21,501 bases of DNA, taken from the NCBI GenBank assembly GCA_032718475.1, contig JAUCBJ010008075.1, positions 1 through 21,501 of the forward strand, written 5' to 3'. Origin of the DNA: Nemertoderma westbladi. Its lineage: Eukaryota; Xenacoelomorpha; Nemertodermatida; Nemertodermatidae. The notes under the pieces are model-generated. The model made no database searches, was not told where the DNA came from, and was given only the letters and a program-made list of their open reading frames with translations. The position numbers and the translations under genes were made by a program. The stretch's first letter is position 1. Each line of letters opens with the position of its first letter. Shown here one piece after another: positions 1-8,600 of the stretch.

Positions 1-820
1 TTTTGTGCTTTCTGCTTTTTAGCTCAACACTAGTAGGTTTAATCATAAGGACATATATCCTTTAACAAACAAACTGCTGACCAAACGCACCTGATGACTG
101 ACTGATTGTCTTAACTCAAAACAAACTGGCACGATTGATCTGTCAATACTGTGTACTGCTATTTGTTGTCGGTTATTCATTATATTTGTTGATGAATTAT
201 TATATTGGAATAACGAGAAATAACCCCGACACCCAATATTCTTGATATACCGAAGGTAAGAGAGAAAGGTTACCAATAACGATTGTGACTTATGTTAAAG
301 TGGTTTGAAGTGAATCTAATGTTATTTGATAGACCCTACATGAGTCAGCCTGTGTTCCTTTTATATGTGACTAAAATCAGTAAAGATTGGCAGATTAGTG
401 TGCAGTATTGTGCAGCATTGTGTGCGAGTGAGTCTGTTAAAGAAGCATTTCCTAAAGAATGCGCCATATATGTGAAATATAATTAAGCCATATCGTTGTG
501 AGTAGTTTAAGTCATAACTCTGTTTATATAGATAAAGCGCCACGTCCTAAAGGAACTGTTAATATTCCCGAAGGTAAATAATATTGTCAGAGATTATATA
601 ATACTGTCAGTCGAATAATACATTAGGCTTACATAGCAATAAAATTAAACCGTCGAATCCAATCTCCCGGGAATATCCAGCGGGTGAATGGTCGCGCACG
701 GATTGGTTTCGACTAGTGTAGTGAATCAAATACTTGTCATAGGCTAAAAAGCGATTTAATATCTAGAAGACATCTTAATTTGGCGGGTTAAACTGCCAAA
801 GGTCTAAAAGCGCGAACAAC
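1..820 (+). ncRNA. Candidate structured ncRNA unit, copy 1 (5' end cut by the window)
   Basis: This is the first of three related units. The conserved core runs from TTCTTGAT (239) to GCGCGAACA (810-818). Anchors in order: TTCTTGAT at 239, TCCTAAAG at 450 inside a GCATT/AATGC hairpin (445-449 with 458-462), a second TCCTAAAG at 545 inside TCC/GGA, a long helix GTCGAA-t-CCAATC (652-664) with GATTGG-t-TTCGAC (701-713), TCGCGC at 692-697, a hairpin TTTGGCGG/CTGCCAAA (779-786 with 793-800), and GCGCGA at 810-815. Copies 2 and 3 carry the same anchors in the same order, with base changes that preserve pairing. No open frame is shared: the 64-codon frame at 292-486 has no counterpart in the other copies. 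The promoter-like region of copies 2 and 3 would fall before base 1. No known RNA class was recognised. An old repeat or solo LTR is the main alternative. Confidence 0.5.
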
Positions 821-824
821 TTTC

Positions 825-841
825 GATCAAAAATTTTGATC
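825..841. repeat. 17-bp AT-rich perfect palindrome
   Basis: GATCAAAA-A-TTTTGATC lies just downstream of the 3' end of structured unit copy 1. No counterpart was seen after copies 2 or 3, so it is probably incidental. Confidence 0.6.
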
Positions 842-882
842 AACACATTCAATGAAATTTTAGAAATTCCACCAAAAATATT

Positions 883-1149
883 TTGGCACTTGTGTCAAAT
901 CAAATAGGTGACCCTCCTAATCCTAATCTGCTAATCCTGAAACCACCAGCTAATCCTGAAATGTAGTGCAGGTGATATCAATATTCCTAACTCTTGTATA
1001 TTGTTTTTTGGTTACTTTCAACTCACTTCTGTAACCTGTTCCTTTGCTAACCCTGTAACCGGGCACTAGTGAAAGTGACTTTAGTTTAGGTGATTTCAGG
1101 ATTAGCAGATTAGGAGCTAGGAGGGTCCCCTATTTTACACAAGTGCCAA
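883..1149. mobile_element. Foldback/MITE-like element with about 60-bp terminal inverted repeats
   Basis: The left end begins TTGGCACTTGTGT (883) and continues through GACCCTCCTA and AATCTGCTAATCCTGAAA. The right end (about 1091-1149), read on the minus strand, begins TTGGCACTTGTGT and has the same blocks in the same order, with small indels. The 267-bp element has no reading frame. Long imperfect inverted arms around a short unique centre fit a non-autonomous DNA transposon. No clear target-site duplication was identified, and the superfamily is unknown. Confidence 0.72.
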
Positions 1150-1821
1150 TGTTTTATTTTACTTTTTTTACCGGGAGAAAAAGTAAAATCAATGCAAAAT
1201 TATGGCTCTATGGTACATTATTATGTGGCAATATTATTCAATATTATTGCAGGTTGTTGTGTTGCCGACTTTGCAAAAGCTGTGCCCAACAAAAAGTTAC
1301 AATATTCAGATATTATCTGATTATGGGGACAACTTTTTCCCTACCAGTAGGATAAAAAAGTAGGCCTACTACTTTTTCTCCCGATTTTATGGCATATTCA
1401 AGCAAAAAAGTAACAATATAAAAATATAAGTTCTTTAAGCTCTGTACTTCGTTTTATATGTCTACCATCTGATCATACCACCCCACTGCACCCCTACCGC
1501 CCTACCAGTAGCCTTTTAAGTATAAGCCTTTTAAACTAATACTGTATATGTTTTAAATATTATATTTCACAACACTCAGACACTAGGCCTACATCAGTTT
1601 ATTTTTTTACCTTTGCAATACAGTAACAAGCTAACAACTACTGAACAAGGCCAACTATGACTTCTGTCTGTATCTGACTATGCTGCTATGAAATTCAAAT
1701 TTGGGGTAAAAGTCCAATTTAGAGAATTAACCTAACCTTGTATTAAATTTGAGGTAATTCCAAAATTGGGTCTATAATTTGAAATTTGAGGTATTCTCAA
1801 ATTTGATGATCTCCCTGACTG
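1150..1821. other. AT-rich stretch without a recognised gene
   Basis: There is no supportable coding region. An 11-bp inverted repeat (TTTTACTTTTT at 1157-1167 with AAAAAGTAAAA at 1178-1188) can form a hairpin, and a reverse-complement relative (ACTTTTTCTCCC) lies near 1371. The palindrome GTAGGCCTAC occurs near 1360 and a TAGGCCTAC relative near 1585. Loosely repeated AATTTGAGGTA-type sequence spans 1690-1805. Confidence 0.5.
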
Positions 1822-1935
1822 CAATGTGGGTGACTATGATAGTTTTCAGCACTATTTTAAATGACTCTCCATAAGTACAGTTAATGATAATGTAAAAGTA
1901 CTCTGGTCATAACATTCAGCCTTCCATACATACTA

Positions 1936-1976
1936 ATTGCCATTGACATTTCAAATTTTGAAATGTCAATGGCAAT
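1936..1976. repeat. Perfect 41-bp palindrome in the transposon's left end
   Basis: Two 20-bp arms (ATTGCCATTGACATTTCAAA and its reverse complement) are separated by one T. The palindrome sits between the first and second left-end motif copies. An inverted motif copy, TATCATAGTCACCC (1996-2009), closes this interval, so 1828-2009 is itself an inverted-repeat element nested in the terminal region. It could be a small MITE of the same family that inserted there, or an amplified end. Confidence 0.85.
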
Positions 1977-2320
1977 TTTTTTTGGCATAAAAAATTATCA
2001 TAGTCACCCGACCTTGCGGGTGACTATGATAATAATATATAAATGCATATTTAAAATATAGTATGCCTCAGTAAAGGTTGACTATGATATTATTTTCAGA
2101 TTTTAAAAAAATCTTTGTAAATTCCCACTCACTGTGGGATTAATTAAATATATACAGTTAGTACTACTGGTACATCATATAATGTATTGCATAGACAGAT
2201 AGTGTATTGCATGGCAGCATGGGGCTTGGGATTATATTGCACAGTTGGAAAATGCAATTGCATAGCTAGATATAGCACAAAAATAATGTACAGTAAAACC
2301 GTATGAAAGTTAAAAACGAA

Positions 2321-3583
2321 TTAATCACATCCACAGTAATCAGTGGCATCAACAGACAATCCAACTGTGGCTTCCAGACACAGCTTGTGATACCACTTCT
2401 CGCAGTTATCACAGCCAACCCAAAAAACTTTCCGATTACGAGATGTTGTTAACGAGGACGGCAGAGATGACTGTTGGCAGATCTGGCAATCTTCACTTTC
2501 TTCACTGTTTCCAGATATATCACTAACAGTAACCGCCTTACCAGGCGTGACCTTCGGGCCTCTTTTCTTTGATGCCACTTCAACTGGGCGAACATGATCC
2601 CGCAGTAGATCGGCAACAGTGTCGCCAAACGCCTCTCTCACGGATGGTTCGTCTTGTGGTGCCTGGGGGGAAATTCGCTTTAGAACTTGGGAGTTGTCCC
2701 TTGGATAAATCCCAGCTCCCTTGAATCCTGCTGTCAGGTTCTTTCCATGTTCCTCCATGTTGGTATGCAGCCTTTTTAATAGTGATGGCATAATTGACTT
2801 TGGTACCGGTATAGCTTGCTGGATCCGTGTTTCCTTCCTCCAATTTCCCAATATCTTCCTCCAGACACGCTTTGCAGGTCCAAATACGGCCACATCTAGT
2901 GGTTGGAGAAGGTGGCTCGCATTAGGAACAAAGGATATGAACGTGATATTATTTTCTTCACAAGCTTCTAAAACCCTCACACTGAAGTGACTTGCAAGGT
3001 TGTCACCCAATAGAACTTTCTTCCCTGCTGTTTTCTTCGCATGTGGCAGGAATGCTTCGAAAAACCACAGTTCAAACAACTCTCCATTGAACCATCCTGA
3101 CTTTGAGTTCCCATATACAGTTTCTGCTGGACCATGCAAGGTCCATTCATTGTACAGGTGTTCGGATTTAAACACAATCATTGGCGGAACATATTCACCT
3201 TTTGCATTGCCGCAAAACATTAGACTTGTGGATGATTTTGAGTGGGCCATTTTCGACTCCACTCTCCTCAGCCCACGGCGAACTATGGTAGCTTTAGAAC
3301 CAGGGTTATCTGCTATATTTGTTTCGTCGTAGTTGAAGATACATTCAGGTGGTGTATCGGAAGGAACAGTGTTGTCATAGTGCATGAAGAAGTCGTCGAT
3401 GTCCTTGGCTGATATGTTGGCCCTAGAAGGCTTCACATTGGCGCAAATACGTTGGGTTAGGTTGTGTCGTTTAATAAACATGCTCATCCAATCTTTCCCG
3501 AGAATGTTTTCAGTAAAACGCGTAGTTCTCCCTTGTCTGTTCAAGTAGCTTTGGACCATGACACGGATGTCGAATGGGGTCAT
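2321..3583 (-). CDS. pogo-type DDE transposase, catalytic domain plus C-terminal PHD-like zinc finger
   Basis: This 420-residue frame encodes the catalytic part of a Tc1/mariner-superfamily transposase (DDE_1, pogo group). The catalytic acidic residues appear as D86 in FNYDE, D194 in LLGDN and D230 in QPLDV; 35 residues between the last two give a DD35D spacing, within the pogo range. The C-terminus has a basic KKRGPK patch (residues 339-344), an acidic serine-rich linker and a cysteine/histidine cluster (C366, C369, C391, C394, H399, C402, C417, C419) laid out like a C4HC3 PHD finger, though the last pair is C-x-C rather than C-x2-C. The DNA-binding HTH is missing from this frame and lies upstream in another (3510-3836). 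The first Met sits nine bases after an in-frame TGA and is probably not the original start. The product would act in the nucleus on the element's ends. Confidence 0.88.
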   Translation of the reverse strand: MTPFDIRVMVQSYLNRQGRTTRFTENILGKDWMSMFIKRHNLTQRICANVKPSRANISAKDIDDFFMHYDNTVPSDTPPECIFNYDETNIADNPGSKATIVRRGLRRVESKMAHSKSSTSLMFCGNAKGEYVPPMIVFKSEHLYNEWTLHGPAETVYGNSKSGWFNGELFELWFFEAFLPHAKKTAGKKVLLGDNLASHFSVRVLEACEENNITFISFVPNASHLLQPLDVAVFGPAKRVWRKILGNWRKETRIQQAIPVPKSIMPSLLKRLHTNMEEHGKNLTAGFKGAGIYPRDNSQVLKRISPQAPQDEPSVREAFGDTVADLLRDHVRPVEVASKKRGPKVTPGKAVTVSDISGNSEESEDCQICQQSSLPSSLTTSRNRKVFWVGCDNCEKWYHKLCLEATVGLSVDATDYCGCD

Positions 3584-3836
3584 TGATAATCATTAAGATG
3601 GTTCTTTCTTCTAAATTCGTTAGAACGCGCTGCCCCCCATGCTTCCGTGCAGCAGTGGCACTGTAAGTCGGTCGACTTTTTTTATATAGCGTTCCATATG
3701 GGATCTTAAATCTTTTTGAAGCTTCTAAGACATTTAACTTCCCTGTGATAACCAAGGTAATAGCGCTAATCAGACTTTCTTTGGAATATCCAGTGCAGTA
3801 ATGTCGACTACCTGGTTTGCGATTATATTTCCCCAT
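3510..3836 (-). CDS. N-terminal HTH (psq/CENP-B-like) portion of the transposase, out of frame with the DDE part
   Basis: This 108-residue frame begins with a basic segment. A helix-turn-helix of the pipsqueak/CENP-B type follows at about residues 18-53, with the family pattern S-K-E-x-L-x-x-A-I ... A-S-x-x-F-x-I-P-x-x-T-L-x-K-K. Next come a GGQ-x-x-L-x-x-x-E-E motif and the start of the second HTH region, after which the frame departs into unrelated residues. It overlaps the DDE frame by 74 bp in a different phase, so one single-base insertion or deletion near 3570-3600 separates the DNA-binding and catalytic halves. The start at 3836 is a good family-like N-terminus. On its own this fragment could only bind the transposon ends. 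Confidence 0.85.
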   Translation of the reverse strand: MGKYNRKPGSRHYCTGYSKESLISAITLVITGKLNVLEASKRFKIPYGTLYKKSRPTYSATAARKHGGQRVLTNLEERTILMIINDPIRHPCHGPKLLEQTRENYAFY

Positions 3837-4073
3837 AACGGTATAACATTAGCGATTACCGGTAGCTATTAACTAATATATTAAAAAACACAAACAGCTA
3901 GTCAAAAGCATCAAAACATGGCCTAAAGTGCTACAATACCTAATGTACCAGTATTTCTTTCCGGCACTGCTGTATAGTATGAATGCTGGATTCATAAAAC
4001 AGTAATCGGGATAATTATCATAGTCAACCAAAAAATATCATAGTCACCCCCACTATCAAAGTCACCCGCACTG

Positions 4074-4673
4074 ACGGTACTTCTTACCGGTACCGTATCT
4101 CGGTCCTACCATTTGGAATACTATTGACTATCCCACCTACTATTAAATTATCCACAACAGCACTAAGCACGCTAAGACTAAACAATGTTTTACCAAAAAG
4201 GAAACTACAAACGAAAAGTATCTACTCCAGTCCAGTACTCTCGCCTCGCATCTATAGTATAACTGTATAATGATACCGTATACAGGTCAGCAGGTACCCA
4301 GTACCGGTCTGCCGGCAGGCCTATCAGCTTATATAACCCAGACTAAGACAAATCTGCAAATAAACTTATAGAGCTGTAGAGTACCGGTGGGCCTAGAAAA
4401 ATTAATAAATTAAAATATAAATACCGGTAGGCCCTAAACAGCTAAACAAAAGATAAGTATGTCAGTATGTCATGGCTGCATGGTTAACTAGTTGTTTTTG
4501 AAGCAGTATTCTGTATTCTGTTTTTTTCCGAAAATGTGCTGGAGAGTTTTTCAAGATCTTCAAAAAATCTTTCAAACGAGCCATAAATTTATCGAATTTG
4601 AGTCAAAAATGGCGGGGTACCGGTAGCTGGGTAGTATTTTGAAAAATTGATTAGAACCCCATGAAGGACCCAT
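4074..4673. other. Intergenic or intronic stretch, no gene seen
   Basis: The sequence is AT-rich and non-coding by inspection, with a high density of ACCGGT/GGTACC palindromic motifs (for example near 4088, 4305, 4385, 4424 and 4619). No exon, RNA gene or transposon end was recognised between the right transposon end and the 22-bp repeat array. Confidence 0.5.
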
Positions 4674-5044
4674 GAAGTCATGCACAAAAATCCACGCAGT
4701 CATGCACAAAAATCCATGCAGTCATGCACAAAAATCAATGCACTCAGGCGCAAAAATCCATGAAGTCATGCACAAAAATTCACGCAGTCATGCACCAAAA
4801 TCCATGCAGTCATGCACAAAAATCAATGCACTCATGCACAAAAATCCATGAAGTCATGCACAAAAATCCACGCAGTCATGCACAAAAATCCATGCAGTCA
4901 TGCACAAAAATCAATGCACTCAGGCGCAAAAATCCATGAAGTCATGCACAAAAATCCACGCAGTCATGCACAAAAATCCATGCAGTCATGCACAAAAATC
5001 CACGCAGTCATGCACAAAAATCCATGCAGTCATGCACAAAGTCG
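4674..5044 (+). repeat. 22-bp minisatellite with 88-bp higher-order period
   Basis: There are about 16-17 tandem copies of a 22-bp unit with core CATGCACAAAAATCC. The variable end cycles in fixed order: CACGCAGT, CATGCAGT, CAATGCACT, CATGAAGT. This four-unit (88-bp) cycle runs nearly four times and ends in two alternating pairs, so the array expanded in multi-unit blocks. Two copies carry CAGGCG in place of CATGCA, 176 bp apart. The array ends about 130 bp before the ABCC exon acceptor. Because 22 is not a multiple of 3 and the units lack stops, spurious long frames result; no coding role is inferred. Confidence 0.93.
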
Positions 5045-5170
5045 AGTTATGTTGGTTGGTGTTATAAGCCGCGATTCTAATTAAACCAATTTAATCTCAC
5101 AAACTTTAAATCTTTTATACTCGCTTCATATTGTGTTGCGTGTTAAATAATATTTATCGATTCTTTACAG

Positions 5171-5600
5171 GGACTCAGTTAAATGGAGTCAGCACCCTAC
5201 GTCTGCAGCACACCTGTCAGCCAATGGTGACGTGAGAGAGGGTCTCCTAGGTAACGAGGTTCATGTACTTCCCGCCAAACAGGACGCAGCGCCCTCTAGC
5301 GGCAGTAAAGCGCCTTCGTTATTCCGCGTACTGGTCGCTACTCATTGGCCCTACTTCCTGATGACCACGGCACTCAAGGTACTCCCTGACTCATTGGTGT
5401 TCGCATCTCCGCTGCTTCTCAAACAACTCATTAGATTCGTAAACGACTCCGAACGCCCCGCCTGGCATGGTTTCGCTATCGCCTGCGCTCTGTTCCTGGC
5501 AAACTTTCTCTATTCCAATATAATAGGCCAATATTTCTTACGGTCCTTTATATTGGGGCTGCGAATGCGTACTGGTATCATTTACGCGGTATATCAGAAG
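5171..5600 (+). CDS. ABCC1-like: ABCC/MRP-type ABC transporter, single internal exon (linker to start of TMD1)
   Basis: An internal exon of a subfamily C ABC exporter, which pumps organic anions and conjugates across membranes using ATP. The exon is flanked by a good acceptor (TTCTTTACAG ending at 5170) and a donor (AAG|GTAAAC at 5600/5601). It enters with two codon bases supplied by the previous exon, has 143 codons without a stop and leaves in phase 0. Residues 1-47 look like the variable cytoplasmic linker. From PSLFRVL (48-54) onward the family pattern is clear: a transmembrane stretch at about 58-90 ending in LLLKQLIRFVND, then about 99-127, then G-L-R-M-R-T-x-I-x-x-A-V-Y-x-K (129-143), where vertebrate MRP1-type genes also have an exon boundary. 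Neither the nucleotide-binding domains nor any adjacent exon were recognised here. Assignment to MRP1/2/3-type is likely, but the exact paralogue is unresolved. Confidence 0.9.
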
Positions 5601-5693
5601 GTAAACAATCCGACATTAATAATTATTGTACGATAATATTCATAACACCCGAGCTGGTTGAATATCTCGGTAAAAGAACAATTACATTCTACG

Positions 5694-8600
5694 TCTATAC
5701 CCAGGGCATTCTAGACCCCGCTCACACCTAACCCCAAGGGGCGTCTAGACCCCGCTCTATACCTAACCCCAAGGGGCGTCTAGACCCCGCTCACACCTAA
5801 TCCCAAGGGGCGTCTAGGCCCCGCTCTATACCTAGCCCCCAGGGGCGTCTAGACCCCGCTCTATACCTAGCCCCCAGGGGCGTCTAGACCCCGCTCATAC
5901 CTAGCCCCAAGAGGCGTCTAGGCCCCGCTCTATACCTAGCCCCCAGGGGCGTCTAGACCCCGCTCTATCCCTAGCCCCCAGGGCCGTCTAGACCCCGCTC
6001 TATACCTAGCCCCCAGGGGCGTCTAGACCCCGCTCTATCCCTAGCCCCCAGGGCCGTCTAGACCCCGCTCTATACCTAGCCCCAAGAGGCGTCTAGGCCC
6101 CGCTCTATACCTAGCCCCAAGGGGCGTCTAGACCCCGCTCTATACCTAGCCTCAAGGGCCGTCTAGACCCCGCTCTATACCTAGCGCCCAGGGCCGTCTA
6201 GACCCCGCTCTATCCCTAGCCCCCAGGGCCGTCTAGACCCCGCTCTATACCTAGCCCCAAGGGGCGTCTAGACCCCGCTCTATACCTAGCCCCCAGGGGC
6301 GTCTTGACCCCGCTCTATACCTAGCCCCCAGGGCCGACTAGACCCCGCTCTATACCTAGCCCCAAGGGGCGTCTAGACCCCGCTCTATACCTAGCCTCAA
6401 GGGGCGTCTAGACCCCACTCTATACCTAGCCCCAAGGGGCGACTAGACCCCGCTCTATACCTAGCCCCCAGGGCCGTCTAGACCCCGCTCTATACCTAGC
6501 CCCAAGGGGCCGTCTAGACCACGCTCTATACCTAACCCCTAGGGGCGTCTAGACCCCGCTCATACCTAGCCCCAAGAGGCGTCTAGACCCGCTCTATACC
6601 TAGTCCCAAGGGCCGCCTAGACCCCGCTCTATACCTAGCCCCCAGGGCCGCCTAGACCCCGCTCTATACCTAGCCCCAAGGAGCGTCTAGACCCCGCTCT
6701 ATACCTAGCCCCAAGGGGCGTCTAGACCCCGCTCTATACCTAGCCCCAAGGGGCGTCTAGACCCCGCTCTATACCTAGTCCCAAGGGCCGCCTAAACCCC
6801 GCTCTATACCTAGCCCCCAGGGGCGTCTAGGCCCCGCTCTATACCTAGCCCCCAGGGGCGTCTAGACCCCGCTCTATACCTAGCCCCCAGGGGCGTCTAG
6901 ACCCCGCTCATACCTAGCCCCAAGAGGCGTCTAGGCCCCGCTCTATACCTAGCCCCCAGGGGCGTCTAGACCCCGCTCTATCCCTAGCCCCCAGGGCCGT
7001 CTAGACCCCGCTCTATACCTAGCCCCCAGGGGCGTCTAGACCCCGCTCTATCCCTAGCCCCCAGGGCCGTCTAGACCCCGCTCTATACCTAGCCCCAAGA
7101 GGCGTCTAGGCCCCGCTCTATACCTAGCCCCAAGGGGCGTCTAGACCCCGCTCTATACCTAGCCTCAAGGGCCGTCTAGACCCCGCTCTATACCTAGCGC
7201 CCAGGGCCGTCTAGACCCCGCTCTATCCCTAGCCCCCAGGGCCGTCTAGACCCCGCTCTATACCTAGCCCCAAGGGGCGTCTAGACCCCGCTCTATACCT
7301 AGCCCCCAGGGGCGTCTTGACCCCGCTCTATACCTAGCCCCCAGGGCCGACTAGACCCCGCTCTATACCTAGCCCCAAGGGGCGTCTAGACCCCGCTCTA
7401 TACCTAGCCTCAAGGGGCGTCTAGACCCCACTCTATACCTAGCCCCAAGGGGCGACTAGACCCCGCTCTATACCTAGCCCCCAGGGCCGTCTAGACCCCG
7501 CTCTATACCTAGCCCCAAGGGGCCGTCTAGACCACGCTCTATACCTAACCCCTAGGGGCGTCTAGACCCCGCTCATACCTAGCCCCAAGAGGCGTCTAGA
7601 CCCGCTCTATACCTAGTCCCAAGGGCCGCCTAGACCCCGCTCTATACCTAGCCCCCAGGGCCGCCTAGACCCCGCTCTATACCTAGCCCCAAGGAGCGTC
7701 TAGACCCCGCTCTATACCTAGCCCCAAGGGGCGTCTAGACCCCGCTCTATACCTAGCCCCAAGGGGCGTCTAGACCCCGCTCTATACCTAGTCCCAAGGG
7801 CCGCCTAAACCCCGCTCTATACCTAGCCCCCAGGGGCGTCTAGACCCCGATCTATACCTAGCCCCAAGGGGCGTCTAGACCCCGCTCTTTACCTAGTCCC
7901 AAGGGCCGCCTAGACCCCGCTCTATACCTAGCCCCCAGGGCCGCCTAGACCCCGCTCTATACCTAGCCCCAAGGGGCGTCTAGACCCCGCTCTATACCTA
8001 GCCCCAAGGGGCGTCTAGACCCCGCTCTATACCTAGTCCCAAGGGCCGCCTAAACCCCGCTCTATACCTAGCCTCCACGGCCGTCTAGACCCCGCTCTAT
8101 ACCTAACCCCCAGGGTCGTCTAGACCCCGCTCTATACCTAGCCCCAAGGGGCGTCTAGACCCCGCTCTATACCTAGCCCCAATGGGCATCTAGACCCCGC
8201 TCTATACCTAGCCTCCAGGGCCGTCTAGACCCCGCTCTATACCTAACCCCCAGGGTCGTCTAGACCCCGCTCTATACCTAGCCCCCAGGGTCGCCTAGAC
8301 CCCGCTCTATACCTAGCCCTAAGGGGCGTCTAGACCCCGCTCTATACCTAGCCCCAAGGGGCGTCTAGACCCCGCTATATACCTAACCCCCAGGGGCGTC
8401 CAGACCCCGCTCATACCTAGCCCCAAGAGGCGTCTAGACCCGCTCTATACCTAGCCCCAAGGGGCGTCTACACCCCGCTCTATACCTAGCCCCCAGGGTC
8501 GTCTAGACCCCGCTCTATACCTAGCCCCAAGGGGCGTCTAGACTCCGCTCTATACCTAGCCCCAAGGGGCGTCTAGACCCCGCTCTATACCTAGCCCCAA

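Larger units (their letters stand above)
1822..4073 (-). mobile_element. pogo/Tigger-like DNA transposon, nearly complete but frameshifted
   Basis: The 2.25-kb element is bounded by inverted ends that match at 18 of 21 positions: CAATGTGGGTGACTATGATAG at 1822-1842, and CAGTGCGGGTGACTTTGATAG read on the minus strand from 4073 to 4053. Ends beginning CAG/CAA are typical of pogo/Tigger elements. Each end carries three directly repeated 14-bp motifs in the same order, GGGTGACTATGATA twice then GGTTGACTATGATA: left at 1828, 2018 and 2076; right at 4067, 4049 and 4029, reading inward. The element encodes an N-terminal HTH (3510-3836) and a DDE plus PHD protein (2321-3583) on the minus strand. No intact TA target duplication was seen. 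The shifted frame suggests an inactive or recently inactivated copy. Confidence 0.85.

Noticed and set aside
292-486. 64-codon frame in structured unit copy 1
   Set aside because: The aligned regions of copies 2 and 3 do not preserve it, and it overlaps the covarying hairpin.
239-818. Telomerase RNA as an identity for the structured units
   Set aside because: A pseudoknot and an ACA end were tempting, but no conserved template complementary to a TTAGGG-type repeat is present in the three cores, and there are three copies.
2721-3332. Plus-strand frames of 89 and 110 codons within the transposase gene
   Set aside because: They are antisense shadows of the minus-strand DDE transposase.
4724-5084. 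Open frames of 71 and 90 codons with CTKIHAVMHKN-type repeats
   Set aside because: They arise because the 22-bp repeat has no stops. Two overlapping frames encode the same kind of peptide, with no start context or conserved domain.
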